A stretch of 64,000 nucleotides of DNA from Synechococcales cyanobacterium CNB (GTDB lineage Bacteria > Planctomycetota > Phycisphaerae > Phycisphaerales > UBA1924), in NCBI GenBank assembly GCA_030263455.1, contig SZOZ01000010.1:1-64000 (forward strand), in the 5' to 3' direction. A model generated the notes under the pieces. The model made no database searches and was not told the origin of the DNA. It was given only the letters and a program-made list of their open reading frames with translations. Position numbers and translations under genes: made by a program. Each line of letters begins with the position of its first letter. The first letter of the stretch is position 1. Of the stretch, positions 7,471 to 16,370 are shown in pieces.

Positions 7471-9923
7471 GCGTCGCCCCCGAAGGTCCGCGACCGGTAG
7501 GAGAGGAAGACGACGGTGAGGGAACTGAGGGGCATGAGCACGGCGGCGAGGAGCGAGGAGATCAGCCCTGCCATGCAGAGCGCGACGGCGACGGCGTTGT
7601 AGGCGAGCGAGGCGGCGAGGTTGCGCCGGATGACGCCGACGGTGCGGCGCGAGCCGCGGCAGAGTTCGACGATGGGCGCGAGGCCGGGGGTGCGGAGGTA
7701 GGCGTCGGCGGCGGCGAGGCTGGCCTCCGCGCCGCCGCTGACGGCGACGCCGACGGTTGCACGGGCGAGCGCGGCGGCGTCGTTGACGCCGTCGCCGACC
7801 ATGACGACATGGCCGCGGGCGAGTTCTTCCTCGACGACGCGGAGTTTGTGCTCGGGAGTTGCACCGCCGAGGCAGTCGCGTTCTTCAAGCCCGAGCGAGC
7901 GACCGACGGCGCGGACGACCTCCGGGTGGTCGCCGGAGAGGAGGCGCACGCGCCAGCCGTCGGCGCGGAGCGCGTCGATGGAGGCTCGGGCGTCCTCGCG
8001 GAGGGGATCGCCGAGGGCGGCGAGCGCGACGGCGCGGCCGTCCACGGCGACGAGGACGGGCGAGAGCGCGTCGGCGGTCGCTCGTTGGATCGCGTCGGTG
8101 AGCCATGCGGGCCGATCGGTGATGAACGCGACGGAGCCGACCTCGACGCGGCGTCCGCACACCGTGCCGAGAACGCCTGAGCCGAGAGTCTGCGAGACGC
8201 CGCTCGCCGCCGTGGCGATCTCGTCGCCGGCGTGCGCGATGATGGCACGCGCGACGGGGTGCGAGGAGTCTCGCTCGACGGCGGCGGCGAGGGCGAGGGC
8301 GTCGGAGTCGCCCTCCCAGCGGACGACGGCGAGCCGGCCCTGGGTGACGGTGCCGGTCTTGTCGAGGAGCATGACGCCCGGTCGGGCGAGGCGTTCGATG
8401 GCGGCCCCCCCCTTGATGAGGATGCCGCGGCGCGAGGCCCGCCCGACGGCCGCGGTGATCGCGAGGGGGGTGGCGAGTCCGAGCGCGCACGGGCACGTGA
8501 CGATGAGCAGCGCGAGGGCGGACTCCATCGCCCTTGCGGGGTCGTGGCGCACCCAGAGGGAGAAGGTGATCGCGGCGAGCGTGGTGACGACGAGGACGAA
8601 CCACCCCGCGATGCGGTCGGTGAGGGCGACGATGGGGGCGCGGCGTCGTGCGGCGTCCTCGACGCCGGCCATCAGGCGGCCGACGCGGGTTTCAGCGCCG
8701 GTCGCCTGCACGCGCACGAGCACGCGGCCGGCGAGGCTGGTGGTCGCGGCGTGGACGCGGTCGCCGGGTCCGGCGGCGATGGGGCGTGACTCGCCGGTGA
8801 GGAGGGAGGCGTCGATCTCGGTGCGGCCGGATTCGATGACACCGTCGGCCGGGAAGGCTTCCTCGGCGCGGACCTCGACGGTGTCGCCGGGGCGGAGGCT
8901 CGCTGCGCTGACGCGGCGCGAAGTGCCGTCGGGGCCTACAAGGCGCGCCCAGGCGGGGGCGAGCGAGTAGAGGAGTTCGACGGCGTCGGCCGCGGAGCGC
9001 TGCTGGCGGTGCTGGAGCCATCGTCCGGAAAGGAGGAGAAAGACGAGCACGGTGAGCGCGTCGAAATAGACGTCGCCCTCGCCGCGCAGGACGTTGACGA
9101 CGCCGACGAGGCCCGCGGCGGCGAGGCCAATGGCGATTGGCAGGTCGAGGCGCGGGGCGCGTGCCCGGATGGAGGCGATCGCGCCGCGGAAGAAGACGCG
9201 GCCGGGCCAGGCGAGCGAGAGGAGGCCCAGGCCGAGGCTCGTCCATCGGAAGAACTGGCGGAACTCGGCCTCGATGCCGCTGACCATGCCGCTGTAGAGG
9301 GCGAGCGCGAGGAGCATGCAGTTGCCGGCGATCGCGCCGGCGACGGCGATGCGGACGAGAAAGCGGCGGTCCTCGCGCCTGGCGGCCTCGCGCGATCGCG
9401 CGTCGCGTGCGGGGTGCGGGGCGTAGCCGAGGCGGTCAAGCGTGCGGGCGATTTCGCCGAGGCGCACGCGGGACGGATCCCACGCGACGCGCACGAGTGA
9501 GCGGCCGAGGTCGAGGCGCGCCTCGGCGACGCCGGGCAGGAGGCGCGGGAGGCGTTCGACGAGCCAGACGCAGGCCGCGCAGTGGACGCCCTCGAGGAAG
9601 AGTTCCGCGGTGCGCAGGCCGCCGTGGCGTTCGCGGACGAAGGCGCGGGTGAAGGCGTCGTCGTCGAACTCCTCGTAGTGTGCGCCGGTGGAGCGTGCGG
9701 GGCCGCCGGTTGCTTGTGCGAGCGATTCGCGCAGGGCGTAGTAGCGTTCGAGGCCGCAGCCGTGGATGACTGCGTAGACGGTGCGGCATGCCTCGCAGCA
9801 GAACTGGCGCTGGGCGTCCGGCTCGACCAGCCCGGCGGGGACAGGGAGGTGGCAGTGTGCGCAGTGCGGTGCGGGCGCGCTCGCCGCTTTCACGGTCTCG
9901 CGTTCGGCGATCGCCGGGGTCAC
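7467..9923 (-). CDS. ccoI: Cu-transporting P-type ATPase CcoI
   Basis: An 818-residue P1B-type ATPase that exports copper across the inner membrane for assembly of the cbb3 copper centre. It has an N-terminal Cys-rich metal region (HCAHC, CCEAC), an HMA domain with GVHCAACVWL, a CPC motif in the transport helix (VTCPCALGLATP), the phosphorylation motif DKTGTVT, and the hinge motif GDGVNDAAAL. About eight membrane helices surround these. The start is GTG and it overlaps the stop of the preceding gene by GTGA; the stop overlaps ccoS by ATGA. The order I-S is typical of cbb3 assembly operons. Confidence 0.95.
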   Translation of the reverse strand: MTPAIAERETVKAASAPAPHCAHCHLPVPAGLVEPDAQRQFCCEACRTVYAVIHGCGLERYYALRESLAQATGGPARSTGAHYEEFDDDAFTRAFVRERHGGLRTAELFLEGVHCAACVWLVERLPRLLPGVAEARLDLGRSLVRVAWDPSRVRLGEIARTLDRLGYAPHPARDARSREAARREDRRFLVRIAVAGAIAGNCMLLALALYSGMVSGIEAEFRQFFRWTSLGLGLLSLAWPGRVFFRGAIASIRARAPRLDLPIAIGLAAAGLVGVVNVLRGEGDVYFDALTVLVFLLLSGRWLQHRQQRSAADAVELLYSLAPAWARLVGPDGTSRRVSAASLRPGDTVEVRAEEAFPADGVIESGRTEIDASLLTGESRPIAAGPGDRVHAATTSLAGRVLVRVQATGAETRVGRLMAGVEDAARRRAPIVALTDRIAGWFVLVVTTLAAITFSLWVRHDPARAMESALALLIVTCPCALGLATPLAITAAVGRASRRGILIKGGAAIERLARPGVMLLDKTGTVTQGRLAVVRWEGDSDALALAAAVERDSSHPVARAIIAHAGDEIATAASGVSQTLGSGVLGTVCGRRVEVGSVAFITDRPAWLTDAIQRATADALSPVLVAVDGRAVALAALGDPLREDARASIDALRADGWRVRLLSGDHPEVVRAVGRSLGLEERDCLGGATPEHKLRVVEEELARGHVVMVGDGVNDAAALARATVGVAVSGGAEASLAAADAYLRTPGLAPIVELCRGSRRTVGVIRRNLAASLAYNAVAVALCMAGLISSLLAAVLMPLSSLTVVFLSYRSRTFGGDA

Positions 9924-10705
9924 GGCTCGTCCCCCGACTCAGCGCAGCACGGCAGGTCTTGATGGTCCGTGGCGCGTACGTGGTCGATCGCACCCGCGAC
10001 GCCGACGACATTCGTGTCGCTTGTGTGCATCGTGGGCAGTGTGACGCGACCAAGGACGGAACCGAGGCCGACGGCGACGAGCAGCATCGGCATGAGGACG
10101 GGGAGGCGGCGTCCGAGCGGGCCGGTGATGGTGCGCACGCCGACGCCGACGGCGACCATCATCGGGAGGGTGCCGAGCCAGAACGCGCCCATCGCTGCGG
10201 CGCCGAGGAAGGAGTCGCCCGTGCCGGCGGCGGCGATGACGAAGGCGTAGAGCCAGCCGCAGGGGAGGAGCGTGGTGAGGAGTCCGATCGCGCTCGCACG
10301 GGCGATTGGCGGCAGGGCGAACGCGCCGCGGTGGGCCGTGGTGAGGATGCGCCGGAGGGGCGCGGGCGGTTTGAACCACGGGACGCGCACGCCTCGGAGG
10401 TGGAGGAGTTGGCCGACGCCGAAGACGACCATGAGCGTGCCTGCGAGCGCTGCGGCTGCGCGCTGCACACCGACGGCCGACGCGCCGAGGTCGAGGGCGG
10501 AGCCGGCGAATCCGGCGATCGCGCCGAGGGTGAGGTAGGTCGCCAGCCGTCCGCCGTTGTACGCGGCGTGGAGGAGGGAACGCGGCACGGTCCTGGCGTC
10601 GTCCGCGCCGACGGCGAGGGCGACGAACGCGCCGCACATGCCCGCGCAGTGAGCGCTGCCGAGCAGGCTGGCGGCGAGCACCGCGCCGATGAGGGCAAGG
10701 CTCAT
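9920..10705 (-). CDS. DsbD/SafE-type membrane protein of the cbb3 operon
   Basis: A 261-residue membrane protein with about six helices. It opens with LIGAVLAASLLGSAHCAGMCGAF, the Cys-containing helix typical of the DsbD_2 / sulfite-exporter (SafE-like) family often encoded inside cbb3 operons. A second conserved block is TTLLPCGWLYAF with a further Cys. The Cys pairs suggest thiol or copper handling during oxidase assembly, but the exact role is not established. The cytoplasmic-looking tail ends DLPCCAESGDEP. It overlaps ccoH and ccoI by four bases each, so translation is coupled along the operon. Confidence 0.85.
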   Translation of the reverse strand: MSLALIGAVLAASLLGSAHCAGMCGAFVALAVGADDARTVPRSLLHAAYNGGRLATYLTLGAIAGFAGSALDLGASAVGVQRAAAALAGTLMVVFGVGQLLHLRGVRVPWFKPPAPLRRILTTAHRGAFALPPIARASAIGLLTTLLPCGWLYAFVIAAAGTGDSFLGAAAMGAFWLGTLPMMVAVGVGVRTITGPLGRRLPVLMPMLLVAVGLGSVLGRVTLPTMHTSDTNVVGVAGAIDHVRATDHQDLPCCAESGDEP

Positions 10706-11238
10706 CGTGGTTGCCCTCCCGCGACGCGCACCTCGGCGGAACCGATGAAGGCTTCGCCCGCGCGCCGGACTTCGTATCGGACTTCCCAGGCGCCGGCACG
10801 CGCGATCGGCGCTGGGCCGACGAGCACGCCCGGCGCGGACTCGGTGAGGGTTGCGACGATGCGTTGCGACGAGCGTGCGTGGTGGAACATCTCGACGCTC
10901 GCGGCGGCTCCTTCGATCGGGCGACCGTCGGCGTCGAGGGCGGTCAGGCGCACCTCGCGGTTGCCGAGCGGGTCCGGCGAGGCCGAGACCTCGACCTCGA
11001 TTCGCCAGCCGAGTTCCTCGTTGCGGGAGGCCTGCGCGCGGCGTTCGTCCCAGCGGAGGGCCTTGTCGTAGTAGTCCGGCTCGACGGCGAAGGAGGGGTC
11101 GGTGAGCGCGACGAAGGCGGTGACGCCGGCGAAGCAGAGGCTGATGGAGATGAGGGCGACGACCATGCCGGGCCAGAAGAGCCGGGCGGGGATGCCGCCG
11201 ACGCGGCCGTCGTCGCGGTTGGTGGCGTGTGCGCTCAT
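10702..11238 (-). CDS. ccoH: FixH/CcoH cbb3 oxidase maturation protein
   Basis: A 178-residue protein with one N-terminal membrane helix (WPGMVVALISISLCFAGVTAFVAL) followed by the family-typical DPSFAVEPDYYDKALRWDERRAQ. The rest is a periplasmic beta-sandwich with VRLTALDADGRPIEGAAASVEMFHHAR. FixH proteins stabilise the cbb3 complex during assembly. Four-base overlaps join it to ccoG upstream and the DsbD-like gene downstream. Confidence 0.93.
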   Translation of the reverse strand: MSAHATNRDDGRVGGIPARLFWPGMVVALISISLCFAGVTAFVALTDPSFAVEPDYYDKALRWDERRAQASRNEELGWRIEVEVSASPDPLGNREVRLTALDADGRPIEGAAASVEMFHHARSSQRIVATLTESAPGVLVGPAPIARAGAWEVRYEVRRAGEAFIGSAEVRVAGGQPR

Positions 11239-12665
11239 CGCCTGGTTCCTGCCTCTCTGCCTGCGCTGAAGAAGGGGAATGCGGTCTCGGTGGTGTAGCC
11301 GTCGGTGCCCGTGACGCGGAGGGTGATGTCGGTCCGGCGTTGCGTGACGGCGTCGGCGGGCAGGACGATGGAGACGGCCTCGCTCCGCAGCGCGCCGGCC
11401 GCGACGCGGAGAGGGCTTTCGACGGCGATGACGCGCGCACCCTCAACGCCCGGCACGCCGACCTCGTAGCCGACTTCAGCCCGGGTGCGGTTCCGCACGC
11501 GGACGATCGCCTGGTTCGAGACCTCGCCTGTCGGCAGGACGTTGAACGGCAGGCCCGGCCCTCGCAGGACGGTGACGTCCGCGGCCTCGATGCGCGAGAG
11601 TGAGACGAGGATGCCCGCGACGACCGCAGTGAGGAGGCACGGGTAGATGAGCAGGCGTGGGCGGAATCGCCGGGCGCGTTCGCCCTCGATGCCGGCCTGC
11701 GAGCCGTAGCGGATCAGCCCTCGGGGTCGGCCGAGGCGTTCCATGACTTCGTCGCAGGCGTCGATGCACTGGGTGCAGTGGATGCACTCCATCTGGAGGC
11801 CGTCGCGGATGTCGATGCCGGTGGGGCAGGTGGCGACGCACTTGAAGCAATCGACGCAGTCGCCCGTGGTGCGTTCGGCGGGCTTGCCGTTCGCGCTGAC
11901 GACGGGGAGGGCGATGGTGGTCGCGGCGCGTTTCGCCTTGCCGCGCGGCTCGCCGCGCCTCGGGTCGTACGCGACGACGAGCGAACGTCGGTCGAGGAGG
12001 ACGGACTGGAATCGGCCGTAGGGGCAGGCGACGATGCAGGTCTGCTCGCGGAAGAAGCAGAAGTCGAACATCATCAGGGCGGTGACGGAGGCCATGATGA
12101 GGAAGGAGGCGGGGTGCTCGGCTGGCGATCGGCGGACCCATCGCGCGAGTTCCTCGACGCCGACGAAGTAGGCGAGGAAGGTGTGCGCGAGGAACATGGA
12201 AACGAGGAGATAGACCGCGTACTTGGCGGGGGTGCGCCACGCGCCGCGCTTGCGTGTGCGTCCCGGCTCGCCCTCGAAGAAGCGCTCGATGGGGCGGTAG
12301 ACGAACTCCATGTAGACGGTCTGTGGGCAGGCCCACCCGCACCAGACGCGTCCGAAGAGGGCGGTGAGCAGGAAGACCGTAAGGAAGACGCCGACGACGA
12401 AGAGGGCGAGGAGCAGCGTGTCGGTCGGGTAGAAGAGGCCGCCGAAGAGGGAGAACTCGCGGCGTGCGACGTCGAGCAGGATGACGGGCCTGTTGTTGAT
12501 CTTCAGATAGGGCAGGAGCGTGAAGAGGCCGATGAGGAGCCATGCGGCGGCCCTGCGCCTGCGCCAGAAGCGTCCGCGCGACGGCTTGGGCTTCAGCCAG
12601 CGTCGGCTCCCGTCGGCGTTGAGGGTCGAGAGCACCCGCTCATGCTGTCGATCGACGGCGGTCAT
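11235..12665 (-). CDS. ccoG: Cbb3 oxidase accessory protein CcoG (Cu reductase-type)
   Basis: A 476-residue polytopic iron-sulfur protein. The N-terminal block (RRAAAWLLIGLFTLLPYLKINNRPVILLD) and FGRVWCGWACPQTVYMEF are CcoG hallmarks. Two cytoplasmic 4Fe-4S sites are given by CVDCFKCVATCP and CIHCTQCIDACD, and QTCIVACPYGRFQ is also conserved. The C-terminal periplasmic Ig-like domain (about residues 350-470) is present. CcoG reduces Cu(II) to Cu(I) for oxidase assembly in studied bacteria. Thirty bases separate it from ccoP, the largest gap in the operon. Confidence 0.95.
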   Translation of the reverse strand: MTAVDRQHERVLSTLNADGSRRWLKPKPSRGRFWRRRRAAAWLLIGLFTLLPYLKINNRPVILLDVARREFSLFGGLFYPTDTLLLALFVVGVFLTVFLLTALFGRVWCGWACPQTVYMEFVYRPIERFFEGEPGRTRKRGAWRTPAKYAVYLLVSMFLAHTFLAYFVGVEELARWVRRSPAEHPASFLIMASVTALMMFDFCFFREQTCIVACPYGRFQSVLLDRRSLVVAYDPRRGEPRGKAKRAATTIALPVVSANGKPAERTTGDCVDCFKCVATCPTGIDIRDGLQMECIHCTQCIDACDEVMERLGRPRGLIRYGSQAGIEGERARRFRPRLLIYPCLLTAVVAGILVSLSRIEAADVTVLRGPGLPFNVLPTGEVSNQAIVRVRNRTRAEVGYEVGVPGVEGARVIAVESPLRVAAGALRSEAVSIVLPADAVTQRRTDITLRVTGTDGYTTETAFPFFSAGREAGTRR

Positions 12666-12695
12666 CGGACTCTCCCCGGAACTCTCGCCGCCCCC

Positions 12696-13283
12696 TTACG
12701 GCGTGCTTCCCTCGATGCTTGGCCATGGCGGGATGGCGTCTCCCTCTGGGCCTCGCGGGCCTGGGAGGTTCTGGCCGCGCAGGCGCGCGACGTAGGACGC
12801 CACGAGGATCATTTCGTTGGTTGAGAGGCGCTTGTCCCAGGCGGGCATGGCGCCTGCGGCCGCGCCGTTGGCGACGACGCCGTAGACGTCTTCGACGCGT
12901 TTGACCCACTTGTAGTGGTCGTCGGTGAGGTTGGGTCCGACGAGTCCCTCGCCGCGCTGGCCGTGGCACTGGGCGCAGTTGGCGGTGTAGACGCCGGAGG
13001 CGACGGCGCGCCAGCGGTCGTCGGTGGTGACGGTGAGCAGCGTGTGCTGGTCGGGGGTCAGTTCGCCGAGGTCGGCGAAGAGGCGTTTGAACTCGCGCGT
13101 GACGGCGGCCTGGTGCGCCTCGTGGACCGTGTACGCCATGGGGCTGAAGTGCCAGAAGGTGAAATAGACGATCGAGAACAGGACGGTGCCGATGAAGATG
13201 GCGTGCCACCAGCCCGGCGTCGGGTTGTCGTACTCCCGGATGCCGTCGTACTCGTGCTCCATCAGCCGGTCTTGGTGGCTCAT
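12696..13283 (-). CDS. ccoP: Cbb3 oxidase subunit CcoP, single-haem form
   Basis: A 195-residue subunit with the CcoP N-terminus (EYDGIREYDNPTPGWWHAIF), one membrane helix at about residues 25-48, and only one c-type haem site, CAQCH at residues 103-107, with the distal Met in GAMPAW (about residue 146). Standard CcoP carries two cytochrome c domains and is around 300 residues, so one domain is absent here. The frame is clean and ends naturally, so this looks like a true short form rather than a break. It overlaps ccoQ by four bases. Confidence 0.9.
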   Translation of the reverse strand: MSHQDRLMEHEYDGIREYDNPTPGWWHAIFIGTVLFSIVYFTFWHFSPMAYTVHEAHQAAVTREFKRLFADLGELTPDQHTLLTVTTDDRWRAVASGVYTANCAQCHGQRGEGLVGPNLTDDHYKWVKRVEDVYGVVANGAAAGAMPAWDKRLSTNEMILVASYVARLRGQNLPGPRGPEGDAIPPWPSIEGSTP

Positions 13284-13459
13284 CGGTTCTCTCCGGGTCC
13301 GGGGTCGTCGAGGGGGATGAAGGCGTGGCGGCGCATCTCGTCGCGTGGTCGCGTGAGGACGCGCAGCGCGACGAGGACGAACGCGCCGAAGAAGATGACG
13401 AGGCCGGCCTCGGCCCAGACGGCGAGCCCCGCGTTGCCGACGACGTCCGAGAGGCTCAC
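13280..13459 (-). CDS. ccoQ: Cbb3 oxidase small subunit CcoQ
   Basis: A 59-residue protein starting from GTG at 13459. It has one membrane helix (AGLVIFFGAFVLVALRVL) followed by TRPRDEMRRHAFIPLDD, the layout of CcoQ/FixQ, where a charged tail with a conserved aromatic/Pro segment follows the helix. The start overlaps the stop of ccoNO (GTGA) and the stop overlaps ccoP. CcoQ stabilises the complex. Confidence 0.85.
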   Translation of the reverse strand: MSLSDVVGNAGLAVWAEAGLVIFFGAFVLVALRVLTRPRDEMRRHAFIPLDDPGPGENR

Positions 13460-15753
13460 GGCGCGGCTCCTTCCTCGGGGTCGCGTGAGATATCGGTGCC
13501 GAGCCGCTGGAGGTACGCGATGAGCGCGATGACCTTCTTCGTCTGCATGCCCTCGGGGCCGCCCTGCTGGACGAGCTCTTCGGCGATGCGAGAGGCCTGC
13601 TCGCGCGCCATGGCCGGGGCGCGCTGCACCGCCTCGCCGTAGGGCACGCCGAGCATCGCCATTGCGTCCACGCGGGCCTGGATGCCCTCGAAGTCGATCT
13701 CGGCCTCGAGCAGCCAGGGGTAGCGGGGCATGACGGACTGCGGGACGAGCTGCTGCGGGTTCTCGAAGTGGAGCAGGTGCCAGAGGTGCGACTGCTTGCC
13801 GCCCACGCGGGCGAGGTCCGGCCCGATGCGCCTGCTGCCCCACTGGAAGGGTCGGTCGTAGACGAACTCGCCGGGCTTGCTGTACTCGCCGTAGCGCTTG
13901 GTCTCGGCGAAGATGGGGCGGATCATCTGCGAGTGGCAGTTGTAGCAGCCCTCGGAGACGTAGATGTCGCGCCCGGCGAGTTCGAGGGGCGTGTACGGGC
14001 GCACGGACGCGATCGTCGGCACGTTCGAGCGGATGAGGAACGTCGGGATGATCTCGAAGAGCGACGCGACCACGACCGCGATGACGACCCAGACCGTGAA
14101 GCGCAGCGGCATTCGCTCCCAGCGCCGGTGCCACGCGCCCTGCATGAAGCGGTCGATGGCGTGCCCGGCGGCGATCACGTTCGTCAGGCGCTGCGGGGGG
14201 GGAGGCTCGTCCTGGTAGTCGCGGGTGAGGCGCGGGGCGTGCTGCACCGCGTCCTCGTAGACGGCGGGGCGTGCCTTCCAGGTCATCAGGACGTTGACGG
14301 CCATCATCACGAAGCCGGCGATGAAGAGCAGGCCGCCGGCGACCCGGATCCAGTAGAAGGGCATGAGGCGGGCGACGGTCTCGGCGAAGTCGGGGTAGGC
14401 GAGTCGGCCGGTCTCGTCAAAGGCGCGCCACATGAGTCCCTGGGTGATGCCGGCCGTGTACATGGAGATGACGTAGAGGAGGATGCCGACGGTGCCGGTC
14501 CAGAAGTGGGCGGTGGCGAGGCGTCTGGACCAGAGTTCGGCGCGGAAGAGTCGGGGGGCGAGCCAGTAGATCATGCCGAAGGTCATGAAGCCGTTCCAGC
14601 CGAGGGCGCCGGAGTGGACGTGGGCGATGGTCCAGTCGGTGTAGTGGCTGAGGGCGTTGACGCTCTTGATGCTGAGCATGGGGCCTTCGAATGTGGCCAT
14701 CATGTAGAAGGTGATGCCGACGACGAAGAACTTGAGGACGGGGTCGGTGGTGACCTTGTTCCACGCGCCGCGGAGGGTGAGCAGGCCGTTGATGCCCCCG
14801 CCCCAGCTGGGCATCCAGAGCATGAGGGAGAAGAGCATCCCGAGGCTGCTGGCCCAGGCGGGCAGGGCGGTGTAGTGGAGGTGGTGCGGCCCGGCCCAGA
14901 TGTAGATGAAGACGAGCGACCAGAAGTGGACGATGCTGAGCCGGTACGAGAAGACGGGGCGGTTGGCGGCCTTGGGCATGAAGTAGTACATGAGGCCGAG
15001 GAAGGGGGTTGTGAGGAAGAAGGCGACGGCGTTGTGCCCGTACCACCACTGCATGAAGGCGTCCTGCACGCCGGCGTAGAGCGGGTAGCTCTTCAGCAGC
15101 AGGGCGGCGGAGGGCATCTCGCCGGACCTGATCCAGTGCGTCAGGCCGACGGGCAGCCAGAGGTTGTTGAAGACGTGGAGGAGGGCGACGGTGACGATGG
15201 TGGCGATGTAGAACCAGAGGGCGACGTACATGTGCCGCTCGCGTCGGCGGGCGAGCGTGCCGAAGAAGTTCACGCCGAAAAAGCCGACCCAGACGACGGC
15301 GATCGCCAGGTCGATGGGCCACTCGAGTTCGGCGTACTCCTTGCTCTGCGTGATGCCCAGGGGCAAGGTGAGTGCCGCGGCGACGATGATGAGTTGCCAG
15401 CCCCAGAAGTGGAGCGCGCTGAGCATGTCGCTGAACATGCGGGCCTTGCAGAGGCGCTGCGTCGAGTAGTAGACGGCGGCGAAGATGGCGTTGCCCGCGA
15501 AGGCGAAGATCGCGGCGTTGGTGTGCAACGGGCGCAGGCGGCCGAAGGTGAGCCAGGGCAGGCCGAGGTTCAGGGCCGGCAGGGCGAGTTGGACGGCGAG
15601 GATCAGGCCGACGAGCGTGGCGACCAGCCCCCAGACGATGGTGGCGAGCATGAACTTGCGGACGATGGCATCGTCATAGACGAACGACTCCATGATGCCC
15701 GCGTGGCCTGCCCCATCGGCTGGCCCCCGATCCGCACTGGCCGTCTCGCTCAT
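13456..15753 (-). CDS. ccoNO: Fused cbb3 oxidase subunits CcoN-CcoO
   Basis: A 765-residue fusion of the catalytic subunit and the mono-haem c subunit. Residues about 20-500 are CcoN, with twelve helices. The haem/copper His ligands lie in WYGHNAVAFFLTTP, HHLHYTALPAW and WTIAHVHSGALGWNG. After a linker (about 515-560) comes CcoO, with a membrane helix and the haem site CYNCHSQMIRP at about residue 603 plus a Met ligand region (SVMPRYPWL). The start MSETAS is preferred over the ATG at 15789, because AAAGGGG lies upstream of it. It is the first gene of the nine-gene oxidase operon. Confidence 0.95.
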   Translation of the reverse strand: MSETASADRGPADGAGHAGIMESFVYDDAIVRKFMLATIVWGLVATLVGLILAVQLALPALNLGLPWLTFGRLRPLHTNAAIFAFAGNAIFAAVYYSTQRLCKARMFSDMLSALHFWGWQLIIVAAALTLPLGITQSKEYAELEWPIDLAIAVVWVGFFGVNFFGTLARRRERHMYVALWFYIATIVTVALLHVFNNLWLPVGLTHWIRSGEMPSAALLLKSYPLYAGVQDAFMQWWYGHNAVAFFLTTPFLGLMYYFMPKAANRPVFSYRLSIVHFWSLVFIYIWAGPHHLHYTALPAWASSLGMLFSLMLWMPSWGGGINGLLTLRGAWNKVTTDPVLKFFVVGITFYMMATFEGPMLSIKSVNALSHYTDWTIAHVHSGALGWNGFMTFGMIYWLAPRLFRAELWSRRLATAHFWTGTVGILLYVISMYTAGITQGLMWRAFDETGRLAYPDFAETVARLMPFYWIRVAGGLLFIAGFVMMAVNVLMTWKARPAVYEDAVQHAPRLTRDYQDEPPPPQRLTNVIAAGHAIDRFMQGAWHRRWERMPLRFTVWVVIAVVVASLFEIIPTFLIRSNVPTIASVRPYTPLELAGRDIYVSEGCYNCHSQMIRPIFAETKRYGEYSKPGEFVYDRPFQWGSRRIGPDLARVGGKQSHLWHLLHFENPQQLVPQSVMPRYPWLLEAEIDFEGIQARVDAMAMLGVPYGEAVQRAPAMAREQASRIAEELVQQGGPEGMQTKKVIALIAYLQRLGTDISRDPEEGAAP

Positions 15754-15832
15754 ACAAACAAACCCCTTTCGGATGGGGATGATTGGCAATCCCCCCGAAA
15801 TCTCGGTGCAGGGAGGCCGATACAGCGGATAT

Positions 15833-15856
15833 ACTTATCGTCAAATGCGATATAGT
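15833..15856. promoter_or_regulatory. AT-rich dyad, candidate Rrf2 operator
   Basis: In the 161-base gap between ccoNO and the Rrf2 gene lies an AT-rich island unlike its surroundings. It holds ACTTATCG and CGATATAGT, which are inverted repeats with one extra base, separated by TCAAATG. The right arm includes TATAGT, a good -10 element for the rrf2 gene. An operator here could control both divergent genes. Regulation is inference; the dyad is seen. Confidence 0.45.
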
Positions 15857-15914
15857 CAACCGGTGTTGTCCGCGATTTGAGCGAGGTTCTGTCCTGAGGC
15901 GGTGCGATCTCGCG

Positions 15915-16370
15915 ATGCTCTCCAGAACGACCGAATACGCGCTGCGAGCCGTGCTTTACCTGGCCAAGTCGGGCGGGAGGCCGCACACGACGCAGGCGAT
16001 CGCCGAGGCGGTGCAGGTGCCGGAGGGGTATCTGGCGAAGGTTCTGAGCACGCTGGCGAAGGCTGGGGTGCTGCATGCGCAGCGCGGGCCGTCGGGTGGG
16101 TTCACGCTCGCGCGGCCTCCGGAGCGGGTGACAATGCTGGACGTTGTGGATGCGTTGGACGCGTTGCCTGAGATCAAGGAGTGTCCGCTTCGGCTTCCGG
16201 AGCACACGCCGGTGTTGTGCCCGCTGCATCGTCGGCTGGACGAGATGGTGACGACGATGCGTCGCACGCTGGCGGCGACGACGGTGGCGGAGCTGCTGGC
16301 GGAGTCGTTGGAGCCGCGCGGATGCGAGTTTCCGCCGCTGGCGAGGCCGACGGTGCGTGGTCGGGTGTGA
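15915..16370 (+). CDS. Rrf2-family transcriptional regulator
   Basis: A 151-residue regulator. The winged helix-turn-helix occupies residues 1-75 (MLSRTTEYALRAVLYLA, TTQAIAEAVQVPEGYLAKVLSTL, AQRGPSGGFTLARPP), all typical of Rrf2. Cys-90, Cys-102 and Cys-137 are present; IscR and NsrR use three closely spaced Cys for an Fe-S cluster. Here two lie 12 apart and the third is far, so cluster binding is possible but not assured. It is divergent from the cbb3 operon and converges end-to-end with the rhodanese gene. It could sense redox, NO or sulfur state. Confidence 0.92.
   Translation: MLSRTTEYALRAVLYLAKSGGRPHTTQAIAEAVQVPEGYLAKVLSTLAKAGVLHAQRGPSGGFTLARPPERVTMLDVVDALDALPEIKECPLRLPEHTPVLCPLHRRLDEMVTTMRRTLAATTVAELLAESLEPRGCEFPPLARPTVRGRV

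Noticed and set aside
13768-15855. A 695-codon plus-strand frame opposite ccoNO
   Set aside because: Glu/Gly/Asp/Val-rich antisense shadow of a membrane protein gene; no homology-like motif.
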